Origin: Bacteroidetes bacterium UBA4414
GTDB taxonomy: Bacteria; Bacteroidota; Bacteroidia; Chitinophagales; Chitinophagaceae
Length of the DNA stretch: 21,714 bases
Assembly (NCBI GenBank): GCA_002389765.1
Contig: DGQM01000001.1
Location: 798-22,511, forward strand
Direction: 5' to 3'
Shown: piece after piece, positions 1 to 8,500 of the stretch
Layout: the number at the start of each line of letters is the position of its first letter
Position numbering within the stretch: position 1 is the first letter of the stretch
Notes under the pieces: generated by a model
The model's database searches: none
What the model saw: the letters and a program-made list of their open reading frames with translations, nothing else
Told to the model about the DNA's origin: nothing
Program-made: the position numbers and the translations under genes

Positions 1-900
1 AAGCCTATTGCGGCTTTTAAAGTTTTCAATAGATTTTTCTACAGATGTAAGTTCATCGCTCATCAGCCCTAGCCTGTCTTCTATAAAGCGGATAGTACCG
101 TTTGCAACTTCGTTTTTATCTTCAATATTCGTTTCCTGATATTGCTGTATCAGTTTTTGCAAAATATCTTCCCCTCTTTGCGGTATTTCATCTCTGATAG
201 ATAAGTTGATAATGTTTATCTGTCTATTGATGAGTTCTACACCCAAAGAAGAAAGGTAAGATTCCGTTATGTCTTCAACAGGGGTTATATTAATAGTATA
301 TTCTTCTACATCACGATAAATATGTGCATCATTCGGGTTGCGTTCTATTACTACAGTAGAAACCGGCAATTGTAAAGTATCTCCATATTTACCTTGCCAG
401 GTTCTTTTATCATTATACAGTTCAAACTTGTCTCCGCCAAGCGGCTTCAGTGTGTAGCTATAGAAAGCAATTACCGCGGTATCGGGTATCAGCGTTTTAA
501 ACAAAAACGGCCCATCATTATAAATGGCAGATGTTTTTATAGCCCCGGGTATGAAGTATTGAATATTTAGATCCATCTGTGCAACTACCCGTTGCATCAA
601 TAATCGGCTTTTAAATATCTCTACCTCATTTTCAATATTGCTTACAGAGTTGCCTACACCAAGTTCCTCCAAAAGTGCACCATTTACACCTTGGCTTTGC
701 TCGCTTTTTATCAGCACTTTTGCTTTGATTAGATATTGCGGAGTGGCGTATCTAAGGTAGCCAAATGCAAAAATCAATGCCACAGCCACAGATATAGCAA
801 TAGATGGCCAGTAGTCCACAAGTCGGGACAGCAGCCTTTCTACATTTATACGATTTGCCTGCCTGTTATCGGCAAACATTGGCTCTATATTATCCTGCAT
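1..900 (-). CDS. Wzc/Wzz-family polysaccharide chain-length/co-polymerase protein (N-terminal 300 aa, runs off the window)
   Basis: This is the N-terminal part of a polysaccharide co-polymerase, which sits in the inner membrane and controls chain length and export of capsule or exopolysaccharide. I translated it by hand from the ATG at 900-898; the frame stays open for 300 codons to base 1. A cytoplasmic segment of about 30 residues precedes one membrane helix (about residues 32-50), then a Wzz-type periplasmic start with the motif TPQYLIKAKVLIK. A helical region near residues 250-300 matches the long coiled arm of Wzc proteins. Whether a C-terminal BY-kinase domain follows cannot be seen. 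It lies 81 bp after the glycosyltransferase gene and probably ends that operon or starts the next part of it. A CpsB-type phosphatase, the usual partner of a Wzc kinase, is encoded at 13242-14021. The family call is firm; the kinase part is inference. Confidence 0.88.
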   Translation of the reverse strand, partial: MQDNIEPMFADNRQANRINVERLLSRLVDYWPSIAISVAVALIFAFGYLRYATPQYLIKAKVLIKSEQSQGVNGALLEELGVGNSVSNIENEVEIFKSRLLMQRVVAQMDLNIQYFIPGAIKTSAIYNDGPFLFKTLIPDTAVIAFYSYTLKPLGGDKFELYNDKRTWQGKYGDTLQLPVSTVVIERNPNDAHIYRDVEEYTINITPVEDITESYLSSLGVELINRQINIINLSIRDEIPQRGEDILQKLIQQYQETNIEDKNEVANGTIRFIEDRLGLMSDELTSVEKSIENFKSRNRL

Positions 901-981
901 GTATGCAATAATCTAAACTTTAAAGATAGTTATGCTATATTAATAATACTATATCCCGAAAGCTTAATAACCCGTTGTTAA

Positions 982-2133
982 CTAAGATTTCAGGATGTTT
1001 ATATAGCTATTTGCCAGTTCTTGCCCTGCTTCTTTATCAAACCAAACCTTCAGTGCTTGTCCGTTCGCAGCCAGTTTGGCTTTATCAGATGTGTATGCCT
1101 GTAAAAGCCTACTAATTTCTTCACTATTGTTGGTATTGAAGAAAGGCGGCATTTTCATCCCTGTATTAGTCTCAAAAACGCTATCAGGCATATCTACATA
1201 TTGAAAGAACGGCACCCCCTTAGCCATAAACTCCCAGCCTGTACCCCCCCACACAGCACCGCCAAACTCACCGCCACCAAAATGTACATGTTCCAGCAAC
1301 CGCATTATTTTTTTGCGGCTCATCACTGGCAGCCATATTACTTTATCAGTAACACCCAGTTCTGTAATCAATTGCTTTGAAGCTTCTACTGCTTCTCCAT
1401 AACTAAATAGCACCAGCAATGGATTAGTATCTGTCTGCTTCGCAAAATCGGCGAAGCCTTTTATTAGTATATCGTTTCGTTTTATCTCCCACGTTCTGCT
1501 CCCTTCTGGGAAATGAGATACATGGCTGAAAACTACAGGATAGTGTTGATTGAATTTTTTAACGGTTGCAGAAAGCAATTCATCATCACTTTTCGCCTGC
1601 TCTTTGTTGTATATCATTAGCAAAGGCAGTGATTGTGTCCTTACACCAATCTTCTCAGCCTTCAGCCTGCTTTCTTCATCTATCGTACCAACAACTTTGG
1701 TATTATGCTTTAGCCCGTTTATCTGATAGTAAGCTTCAATTTTTTCTTTCAGGTAGTGAACAGCTTTTGTTTTGGTAATGCGATACGTGTATTCTATACC
1801 CACACAATAGGGTGTAAACAAATCGAGCTTCATACCTGCTTTGTAGAAATATGCAGGTGCAAAACCACAGCCTATATAGTAATCGTATCCTTCAAATTCC
1901 TTACGAATATCCGCAGCGGACATTTTGAAATACTGCCCAAGTGCTCCGCCGTTTATTTTCGTTTGTTTGATGTAAGGCTTCCACTTCTCAATATCCCACG
2001 TATCATTCTCTGGGAGGAAATGGTTTATCTCATCAGCAAACAATAACAACTCTGCATCTACACCTGCATCGCGCAAATAGCGCATCAGCGAGAAGAAATT
2101 GTTATTCATATTACCAATGAGTGCTACCCTCAT
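982..2133 (-). CDS. GT-B type glycosyltransferase
   Basis: The 383-aa protein is a probable cytoplasmic glycosyltransferase that adds a sugar to a lipid-linked repeat unit. The N-terminus MRVALIGNMNNNFFSLMRYL looks like the first strand, glycine turn and helix of a GT-B Rossmann domain. The C-terminal half (about residues 235-350) has a sequence VIWLPVMSRKKIMRLLEHVH, then a glycine-rich stretch (GGGEFGG, GGTG) and an acidic WEFMAKGVPFF segment. This is where GT-B enzymes bind the nucleotide sugar and where an E-x7-E-like motif is expected. The donor sugar and linkage cannot be told. Its ATG (2133-2131) shares one base with the TAA of the HisH-like gene (TAATG), so the two are translationally coupled. 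The class is likely, but no exact CAZy family is claimed. Confidence 0.72.
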   Translation of the reverse strand: MRVALIGNMNNNFFSLMRYLRDAGVDAELLLFADEINHFLPENDTWDIEKWKPYIKQTKINGGALGQYFKMSAADIRKEFEGYDYYIGCGFAPAYFYKAGMKLDLFTPYCVGIEYTYRITKTKAVHYLKEKIEAYYQINGLKHNTKVVGTIDEESRLKAEKIGVRTQSLPLLMIYNKEQAKSDDELLSATVKKFNQHYPVVFSHVSHFPEGSRTWEIKRNDILIKGFADFAKQTDTNPLLVLFSYGEAVEASKQLITELGVTDKVIWLPVMSRKKIMRLLEHVHFGGGEFGGAVWGGTGWEFMAKGVPFFQYVDMPDSVFETNTGMKMPPFFNTNNSEEISRLLQAYTSDKAKLAANGQALKVWFDKEAGQELANSYINILKS

Positions 2134-2747
2134 TACAGCTTAGCAAAATTGGTCAGTAGCTTCATGCCAAACTTGTGGCTCTTTTCCGGGTGAAACTGTG
2201 CACCCATTATATTATCACCATTCGTCAGCATCGAGTCGAAATCGTAACCGTAATGCGTACGGGCTATTACATATTTATCGTCCTCTGCTTTAGCATGGTA
2301 AGAGTGTACAAAGTAGAAACGTGGGTCAGCCGGCAGATCATCTACCAATGCGCATTGGTTCACAACACTTATTTCGTTCCAGCCCATGTGTGGTACTTTC
2401 AGGTCTGTGGGTTGTGGAAAATTAAACTTCACTGTTTTAGCAGGTATCCAACCCAGCCCCTTCAACACACCTTCCTCGCTCGATTGTGTAAGCAGTTGCA
2501 TGCCTAAACATATACCTAAAACCGGCACTTTATCTTCCAGTGCTTTTTTATTCAGAACGGCTCTCATACCAGCACCATCTATCTGCTGCACGGCAGCGTC
2601 AAATGCACCAACGCCAGGCAACAGTATTTTTTTTGCATTGGCAATTTTTTCCAGGTCTCCTGTTATTTCACAAGCAGCACCTATACGTTTCAGCATGTTT
2701 TGTACAGATGCAAGGTTGCCCATGCCGTAGTTGACTATCGTTATCAT
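2133..2747 (-). CDS. hisH: HisH-like glutamine amidotransferase subunit (class I glutaminase)
   Basis: The 204-aa protein hydrolyses glutamine and supplies ammonia to a partner enzyme. It has the class I amidotransferase triad: Cys80 in the nucleophile elbow GICLGMQLL, and His186 and Glu188 in AQFHPEKS. The start MITIVNYGMGNL is typical for HisH. I chose the ATG at 2747, not an upstream in-frame start at 2792, because the family begins here and the ATG overlaps the stop of the previous gene as ATGA. In histidine synthesis HisH pairs with HisF. Here it directly follows a WbpG/PseA-like sugar amidotransferase, as in the Pseudomonas O-antigen set WbpG-HisH2-HisF2, so the likely job is ammonia supply for an acetamidino sugar. 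No hisF is present in the window, which is unusual. The product call is firm; the role in glycan synthesis is inferred from context. Confidence 0.9.
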   Translation of the reverse strand: MITIVNYGMGNLASVQNMLKRIGAACEITGDLEKIANAKKILLPGVGAFDAAVQQIDGAGMRAVLNKKALEDKVPVLGICLGMQLLTQSSEEGVLKGLGWIPAKTVKFNFPQPTDLKVPHMGWNEISVVNQCALVDDLPADPRFYFVHSYHAKAEDDKYVIARTHYGYDFDSMLTNGDNIMGAQFHPEKSHKFGMKLLTNFAKL

Positions 2748-3919
2748 GCTTGTTGTTGCTTTTTCAGTTTCTCTATATCCAACGGAAAACAATACTTGAG
2801 GTAGAAGCTCTTAGGTACAAGGCTCGATTTGTACAGCATGTAAAACAGCGGCCTCATTCGCTCAAATGTTTTCTTGTATGTTTTATAATCCCAGAAGAAT
2901 TTCTTCGGCGCTGTCATCAATGCATCATATTCGGCATCGCTCAGCTCCAGTCTTTTCTTAAAGAACGGGATCAGATCTTCTTCTATATGCGGTGGTTTTG
3001 AATATTCTGCAAGCGCATCTTCACGCTTCATATCTCCCGAACGCACAGCTGCCGAAAGACTATTGTTACGCTGATCTAATTTGAAACGTTGCGGATGATA
3101 CACACTGTGGTGAAAAGCAGTCATTCTGTTTTCCAGATGGTGGCCACCGTAGTATTCCCAGTTGTATTCCTTTTCAAGCATAGCACGCGCTTCTGCTTTA
3201 TTGTACGGGATATACCAAAACGGGCGTATTTTTTTTATCTTCTTAAAGATGATCCATTTCAGAAATGCTGTGAGTGGCATGTTGGGAAATGTCTTCATCT
3301 TCATTGTACCAAAGCGCTTATGTATGTTGCTGATGTATTTACCATCTACATACATAATGCCGAGTGGCGATATGCCTTCTGCTTTGTAAGAGTGCCCTTC
3401 CAGCACGTATTTAATACCAAACTTACTTGCTGCTCGATACAATACTTCTGCCAGTGCTATATCTGTCGGGCCGTCCAGTTCAGGCACACCTGCTTTCAGA
3501 AATGCCTTAAATACATCGTTCGATTCTTTATTGTCTATTACATAAGTATCTAGGTCTACATTCAGTTTACCCAATACTTTAAAAATATTCTGTGTTGCAA
3601 TCGCGGTATTCCATGTATTATCATAGTGTACTGCCAACGGGCGCAGCCCCCATTCCTTCACTGCCATGTGTACCATATACGAAGAGTCTGTACCGCCACT
3701 TACACCTATCACACAGTCATAAGGCTTGCCTGCTCCATCTTTCTTTATCTGCTCTACTATAGCAAGAAAGGTGTTGATACCTTCCTGTGTACCTGTCTTA
3801 TATTCTTCCTGTAGTTGGTCCATGGTTTTGCAATAGTTGCATACGCCCTGTTCGTCAAACACTATGTTCGGAACAGTTTCATCGTATATACACCTACTGC
3901 AAATCTTCTTTTCTGCCAT
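2744..3919 (-). CDS. N-acetyl sugar amidotransferase (WbpG/PseA family)
   Basis: The 391-aa enzyme probably converts an N-acetyl group of an activated sugar to an acetamidino group, using ammonia from a glutaminase and ATP. The N-terminus has two CxxC pairs (Cys7/Cys10 and Cys27/Cys30) that may bind zinc. A PP-loop ATP pyrophosphatase motif SGGTDSS lies at residues 74-80, followed by a family segment with LEGHSYKAEGISPLG. In Pseudomonas aeruginosa WbpG acts with HisH and HisF on a ManNAc3NAc uronic acid, and in Campylobacter PseA acts on pseudaminic acid. Which kind of substrate applies here is open. The LegC-like and PtmE-like genes upstream would fit a nonulosonic acid. Its stop overlaps the HisH start by 4 bp (ATGA). 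Length and motifs fit the full-length family. Confidence 0.9.
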   Translation of the reverse strand: MAEKKICSRCIYDETVPNIVFDEQGVCNYCKTMDQLQEEYKTGTQEGINTFLAIVEQIKKDGAGKPYDCVIGVSGGTDSSYMVHMAVKEWGLRPLAVHYDNTWNTAIATQNIFKVLGKLNVDLDTYVIDNKESNDVFKAFLKAGVPELDGPTDIALAEVLYRAASKFGIKYVLEGHSYKAEGISPLGIMYVDGKYISNIHKRFGTMKMKTFPNMPLTAFLKWIIFKKIKKIRPFWYIPYNKAEARAMLEKEYNWEYYGGHHLENRMTAFHHSVYHPQRFKLDQRNNSLSAAVRSGDMKREDALAEYSKPPHIEEDLIPFFKKRLELSDAEYDALMTAPKKFFWDYKTYKKTFERMRPLFYMLYKSSLVPKSFYLKYCFPLDIEKLKKQQQA

Positions 3920-3921
3920 GC

Positions 3922-4476
3922 TTAATAATACTTTAATTCAGGTTTGCCATCTGCACCTATCAACACTTCTCCTATCTGCTTTGCAGGGTTGCCTGCTACT
4001 ATTGCAAAATCATTTACATCGCGGTTCACAAAACTATTGGCTGCTACTATACAATGCTTACCTATCGTTACACCATTCTGTATCATACTCTGCGGACCTA
4101 CAAAACAACTATCACCTATTGATACCGCACTGTATTCATATTTCTCTTTACCACCGCTTACTGCCCACTTCACTGTATTGTGTGTGTAGATATGTACACC
4201 TGCACTTATAGAACAGTTAGAACCAATCGATAATCCACCTGTGCCATCCAATATAGTATAAGGGCCTATCCATGTATCATTACCCACTTTCACATCTCCG
4301 AAAACAGTACAGCTATCATACACACTTGTACCCTCGCCAAAGCCCAGATACCTTGCTTTTTCCCAACGGTCTGTAAACAGTTCGTTTACAGGCAATACAC
4401 GGTTATATTGCTTCTTCATCCTGTTGCGCTTAGCAGCAAACAGGCGTTTCAGTATAGTATTAATATACTTTTTCAT
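3922..4476 (-). CDS. Left-handed beta-helix (hexapeptide-repeat) O/N-acetyltransferase
   Basis: The 184-aa protein is a cytoplasmic acyltransferase of the WbbJ/LacA type, expected to be a trimer that moves acetyl from acetyl-CoA to a sugar amine or hydroxyl. Hexapeptide repeats run from about residue 45 to 165 and include VGNDTWIGPYTIL, IGSNCSISAG and IGDSCFVG. An expected loop histidine is in HIYTHNT, and the end has the family signature VAGNPAKQIG. I chose the ATG at 4476, which overlaps the AsnB-like gene by 17 bp; an in-frame ATG at 4506 would add 10 residues, and a third at 4419 is also possible. It sits between an amidotransferase and a sugar amidotransferase, so acetylation of the amine made by the neighbouring DegT aminotransferase is a reasonable guess. 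Family call sure, substrate unknown. Confidence 0.87.
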   Translation of the reverse strand: MKKYINTILKRLFAAKRNRMKKQYNRVLPVNELFTDRWEKARYLGFGEGTSVYDSCTVFGDVKVGNDTWIGPYTILDGTGGLSIGSNCSISAGVHIYTHNTVKWAVSGGKEKYEYSAVSIGDSCFVGPQSMIQNGVTIGKHCIVAANSFVNRDVNDFAIVAGNPAKQIGEVLIGADGKPELKYY

Positions 4477-6355
4477 TGTTGAGGTATATACGGCACCACC
4501 ATTCAAAGCTCAGGAAAGACCAAAGCAACAAACGATGATTCACACCTTTTTCTGTATGCTCTTTGATGATGTGTTCTATATAAGATGGATTGATAAAATC
4601 TGCACTCACTGTCTTCTTACCCAACAGCAGGTCTTTTATGTAGTCTGCATTCTCACCACGATACCAGCTTTCGTCCGGTGCAGAGAAGCCTTGTTTTTTT
4701 CTGTTGATTATTTTCTCAGGCAGGAAGCTCATCATTGCTTTGCGCAACACATTCTTGCCATCGTCATATTCCTTATAAGCGCGTTTCTTTTCATTGAGTG
4801 TGTCATTCTCATTCACCCTCTTCATCATTTCCAGATTGCCCAGTTTGTGCTTCACCGGTATTTTCATAGCCATGTCTACAAGGTCGTTGTCCATAAAAGG
4901 AAAACGCTCTTCCAATCCATTTGCCATAGACAGCTTATCGCCAACTAAAAGCAAGCCCGGTAGAAAAGTTTTTATCTCGAAGTACAGGCTGTTTTCTATA
5001 TGATGTTCAGGTGTGTCGTATTGTAGTTTATCATTGAAGGTAAATACACGTTCAAAAACAGAACGTGGTTCTGCAATATCTACTTTTCTGTAAGTATCTG
5101 CGGTAAACAGTTTCTGCTTATCATTATCAGGCACCAGCCTTTGCCAGAAGCTGTAGTAATTATCAAAAAACGCTTGTTGGTCCAGCGACTGATATACACT
5201 GTAATACCTCCACGGATAACCACCAAACAATTCATCGCCACCTGTACCCTGCAAACATACTTTTACAAACTTGGATGCAAGACGGCTGATGTAGTAGTTG
5301 GGGTAACACATACCCACACGCAAATCTTCCAGATGGTATATAACGCGCGGCAGCGACCAGCTTAAATCTCCTGCATTAATAACTTGTTCATAATGCTCGG
5401 TTTTGAAATAGTTGGCCATCAACTCTGCATCACGGCGTTCATCATAGTTGGCTTCCACTCCTGTTACCTCGCTCATATCAAAGCCTGCGGTAAATGTGGT
5501 GAGCCTGTCTGTATGCGATGATGCAATAGCCGTAACAGAGCCAGAATCCATACCACCACTCAGGTAGCTACCAACAGGTACATCGGCCACCATTTGTCTG
5601 TGTACCGAAGTTTCGAATGCTGATTTTGTAAGCTGCACAGCATCTTCAAAACCCATATTATTATCAGCCTTTGTAAAATCATAGTCCCACCAGGAGTGGT
5701 GTTTTACATAAGTGCTGTCTGCATTTATGACAACGGTATTGGCTGGTGGCAACATCGTTACCCCCTGAAATAATGTGTTGTAAGAAAATACGTTCTGGAA
5801 AGAAAAATATTGATTCAGTGCCGCATAGTCCACACCAATCTGGTAGTCAGGGTGTGTAATGATGGCTTTTATTTCCGAACCGAAAACAAGCGTCCTGCCA
5901 TTAAACCAGTAATACAGTGGTTTGATGCCAAACCTGTCGCGGCTCATGTACAGGCACTGCTGTTTTTTATTCCAAGCCGCAATGGCAAACATACCATTCA
6001 GTCGCTGGAAGAAATCAGGCCCGTAAGCACTCAGGCCTTCAGCTATTACTTCCGTATCTGTTCTCGATACAAAAGAATAGCCCTGTTGTTGCAACTCTTC
6101 TCTCAGCTCTTTGAAATTGTAGATGCACCCGTTGAATACAATCACCCATTCATCATTCTTAGATGCCATAGGCTGTGCACCTAGCGATGAGGTATCGAGT
6201 ATTGCCAGCCTTCGATGTGCCAGTCCTATCTGCTCATCAACATATACACCGTCGCTATCCGGTCCACGATGTGCCAGCACATCGGCCATTCGTTGCACAT
6301 GTTGCTTGGCAACGGGTTGTCTGTTCAGGTTATATACTCCGGCTATGCCGCACAT
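4460..6355 (-). CDS. asnB: AsnB-like glutamine-dependent amidotransferase (class II)
   Basis: The 631-aa protein has the two-domain layout of glutamine-hydrolysing asparagine synthetase: an N-terminal Ntn glutaminase with Cys2 (MCGIAG) and a C-terminal ATP-dependent synthetase with the PP-loop SGGMDS at residues 266-271. Glutaminase motifs HRRLAILD (47-54) and SRTDTEV (97-103) are intact. The usual NGEIYN motif reads NGCIYN, with Cys77 at the place of the glutamate that contacts the glutamine substrate in E. coli AsnB. Length is normal for the family. It could make asparagine, but in polysaccharide operons such genes often amidate a uronic-acid carboxyl group, and this one is packed 1 bp after an aminotransferase gene and overlaps an acetyltransferase gene. 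The gene symbol names the family, not a proven reaction. Confidence 0.9.
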   Translation of the reverse strand: MCGIAGVYNLNRQPVAKQHVQRMADVLAHRGPDSDGVYVDEQIGLAHRRLAILDTSSLGAQPMASKNDEWVIVFNGCIYNFKELREELQQQGYSFVSRTDTEVIAEGLSAYGPDFFQRLNGMFAIAAWNKKQQCLYMSRDRFGIKPLYYWFNGRTLVFGSEIKAIITHPDYQIGVDYAALNQYFSFQNVFSYNTLFQGVTMLPPANTVVINADSTYVKHHSWWDYDFTKADNNMGFEDAVQLTKSAFETSVHRQMVADVPVGSYLSGGMDSGSVTAIASSHTDRLTTFTAGFDMSEVTGVEANYDERRDAELMANYFKTEHYEQVINAGDLSWSLPRVIYHLEDLRVGMCYPNYYISRLASKFVKVCLQGTGGDELFGGYPWRYYSVYQSLDQQAFFDNYYSFWQRLVPDNDKQKLFTADTYRKVDIAEPRSVFERVFTFNDKLQYDTPEHHIENSLYFEIKTFLPGLLLVGDKLSMANGLEERFPFMDNDLVDMAMKIPVKHKLGNLEMMKRVNENDTLNEKKRAYKEYDDGKNVLRKAMMSFLPEKIINRKKQGFSAPDESWYRGENADYIKDLLLGKKTVSADFINPSYIEHIIKEHTEKGVNHRLLLWSFLSFEWWCRIYLNNEKVY

Positions 6356-6356
6356 G

Positions 6357-7505
6357 TTATAGTCCTTTCAGCAGTGTTACAATGTATTCGTAATCGGCAG
6401 CTGTCATTTTATTGTGTAGAGGAATAGACATTGAATATTCATTCGCCGCGTACGCACCGGGATAGTCCTCTGGTTGTATGCCAAATGTATTGGCATAATA
6501 ACCCAACATGTGTACTGCGTGTGTACCCGGGCGTGTACTAACACCTTGCTGTTGTAAATATTCCATCATCTCGTTTCTGCTCATAGGCGCTTTGCTTTCG
6601 TCTATAAACAAAACATAAGACTGCCATCCGTGTTTGTACTTAGCATCGTACACAGGTGTGCGCAGCCATTCAATATCTTTCAGTTGTTCGTTATAATAGC
6701 TCGCCCACTGCTGCCTTTCATTGATGAAAGTATCCAGCTTTTGTATCTGCACCACACCAAGCGCACCTTGCAGGTCTGTCATACGATAGTTGTATCCCAC
6801 CATATCAAACTCTGGTAGTATGTAAGGGCGCGGGCCTTTATGTCTTTGCTCTTCAGATATAGATGCGCCATGATTGCGCAGGCAGTTCAATCGCTCCGCC
6901 AGTGCATCATCATTTGTTGTCAGCATACCACCCTCACCTGTTGTTACAGATTTGCGCGGGTGGAATGAGAAACAACCAATATCACCCAATGCACCTGCAG
7001 CTGTTCCATTCAGCGCAGCACCTGCGGCACACGCACCATCTTCTACTATTTTCAGTTCAGGTGCTATTTCTTTTATCTTATCTACATCTGCACACAAACC
7101 AAACAGGTGTACAGGTATAATAGCTTTTGTCTTTGCTGTAATCTTTGCCCTCAGTTGATTGACGTCTATATTAAACGTCACAGGGTCTATATCTATAAAC
7201 ACAGGTGTTGCACCGCAGTACATCACCGCATTTGCAGTAGATACCCATGTAAAAGCAGGTACTATCACTTCATCGCCTGGACCAACACCTAATGCTACCA
7301 GTGCCAGATGCAACGCCGTTGTGCAGTTAGATACTGCCAACGCATGCTTCACACCATGCCTTTCAGCAAACAGCTTTTCAAACTGCGCTACTTTCGGGCC
7401 TTGTGTTATCCATCCGCTGAAGATGGGATCTTTCATGGCTTCCCATTCTTCCTGCCCCATGCTTGGCAGCGATATTGGTATATTTCTTTTCTGTGTTGCA
7501 GACAT
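6357..7505 (-). CDS. DegT/DnrJ/EryC1/StrS family PLP-dependent sugar aminotransferase
   Basis: The 382-aa enzyme probably transfers an amino group from glutamate to a keto-sugar nucleotide. Visible family features are NCTTALHLAL near residues 60-69, which holds the PLP phosphate, VEDGACAAGA (about 154-163) with the aspartate that contacts the pyridine nitrogen, and SFHPRKSVTTGEGG with the Schiff-base Lys185. Length and start (PISLPSMGQEEW, GWITQGPKVAQFE) fit perosamine-synthase and WbpE/ArnB-type members. The preceding gene encodes an SDR that could give the keto-sugar, and an acetyltransferase two genes on could acylate the product, so the three make a plausible module for an N-acylated amino sugar. 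Whether it acts at C3 or C4 cannot be decided here. It starts 10 bp after the SDR stop. Confidence 0.92.
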   Translation of the reverse strand: MSATQKRNIPISLPSMGQEEWEAMKDPIFSGWITQGPKVAQFEKLFAERHGVKHALAVSNCTTALHLALVALGVGPGDEVIVPAFTWVSTANAVMYCGATPVFIDIDPVTFNIDVNQLRAKITAKTKAIIPVHLFGLCADVDKIKEIAPELKIVEDGACAAGAALNGTAAGALGDIGCFSFHPRKSVTTGEGGMLTTNDDALAERLNCLRNHGASISEEQRHKGPRPYILPEFDMVGYNYRMTDLQGALGVVQIQKLDTFINERQQWASYYNEQLKDIEWLRTPVYDAKYKHGWQSYVLFIDESKAPMSRNEMMEYLQQQGVSTRPGTHAVHMLGYYANTFGIQPEDYPGAYAANEYSMSIPLHNKMTAADYEYIVTLLKGL

Positions 7506-7515
7506 GATGATTCGT

Positions 7516-8493
7516 TTATGCTTTCGTCATTGTTTTATCTCTCCAAGCTATCAGCTTCAGTAATCCTTCTTCCAATCCGTATTTGTATTTAAAGCCAAGT
7601 TCGTTTTCAGCTTTCTGGCGAGAGCCTATTCTATTCTGTACCAATGCACGTGCATCGTCTGCACTGTATGGTTTATATATCACTTCCAGTTTAGAATCTT
7701 TCAGTTTCAGGATAGTATCGCACAGTTGCTTGATGGTAGTCTGCACTTCCGTGCCTACGTTGTAAAAACCATAATCTACATCGCTGATGATTGTCTGCAC
7801 ATTGCAACGCGCCACATCTTCTACATATATAAAGTCGTACGCTTGCGAACCGTCGCCGTTAATAGTCGGTTGTTCATTCGCATCTATCTTATTCAGCATG
7901 ATAGGCACTACACCGCTATACACTGCGTGCTGGTCCTGTCCAGGCCCATACACATTCATATAACGCAAGCCTACTACTTTCAGTCCATACCTATCGTGGA
8001 AGGCCGTACACATAGCCTCGCCAGATATTTTGGTAGCACCGTAAAAATTCTTGTTGTTGAATGGATGGCTTTCTGTCATCGGCACTTCTACCGCATCGCC
8101 ATATACTGATGCCGATGAAGAGTACACCAGTTTCTTCACTTTATGCTTCACACATGCTTCCAGTACATTGAATGTACCGCCGATGTTTACATCAAAAGCC
8201 GTACGCGGAAAATCCATGCAATGCAGCAGCCACATAGCAGCCAGGTGGAATACATAGTCTACTCCTTCCATCGCTTTGTCCAGTATATCCAATTCGCGTA
8301 CATCGCCGCCAAACGGGTACACTGTGCAGCGCGGGTCTTGCAGACAGTCATTAATATTATCGTACTTACCACGAGTAAAGTTGTCGTAAATGATTACTTC
8401 TTTCACATCATGTTTCAGCAATTCCCTCACCACAAAGCCGCCAATAAAGCCTGCTCCGCCAATCACCAATACTTTTGAATTCTTTAGTTCCAT
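7516..8493 (-). CDS. Extended SDR NAD-dependent epimerase/dehydratase
   Basis: The 325-aa protein is a sugar-nucleotide epimerase or dehydratase of the extended short-chain dehydrogenase class. It has the NAD-binding motif GGAGFIGG near residues 12-19, a serine-rich active strand SSSASVYG, and the catalytic Tyr-x3-Lys in FYGATK. The segment LRYMNVYGPGQ and the INGDGSQAYDFIYVEDVA stretch are typical of UDP-glucose 4-epimerase relatives. I chose the ATG at 8493; a GTG at 8511 in frame would overlap the NusG-like gene by 11 bp and adds residues that the family lacks. It is the first sugar gene after the regulatory pair, and the DegT aminotransferase follows. It may set the configuration at C4 or make the keto intermediate. 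The exact substrate is not visible. Confidence 0.88.
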   Translation of the reverse strand: MELKNSKVLVIGGAGFIGGFVVRELLKHDVKEVIIYDNFTRGKYDNINDCLQDPRCTVYPFGGDVRELDILDKAMEGVDYVFHLAAMWLLHCMDFPRTAFDVNIGGTFNVLEACVKHKVKKLVYSSSASVYGDAVEVPMTESHPFNNKNFYGATKISGEAMCTAFHDRYGLKVVGLRYMNVYGPGQDQHAVYSGVVPIMLNKIDANEQPTINGDGSQAYDFIYVEDVARCNVQTIISDVDYGFYNVGTEVQTTIKQLCDTILKLKDSKLEVIYKPYSADDARALVQNRIGSRQKAENELGFKYKYGLEEGLLKLIAWRDKTMTKA

Positions 8494-8500
8494 ACTGTTT

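Noticed and set aside
736..981. Plus-strand open frame of 81 codons at the Wzc-like gene start
   Set aside because: Most of it is antisense to the Wzc-like gene, and it ends at the glycosyltransferase stop region; no family features.
2133..2747. HisH-like gene as part of a histidine operon
   Set aside because: No other his genes are adjacent, and it overlaps a sugar amidotransferase gene and a glycosyltransferase gene, so a glycan role fits better.
3089..3553. Plus-strand open frame of 154 codons
   Set aside because: It is antisense to the WbpG/PseA-like gene, rich in Cys, His and Phe as typical shadow frames, with no motif.
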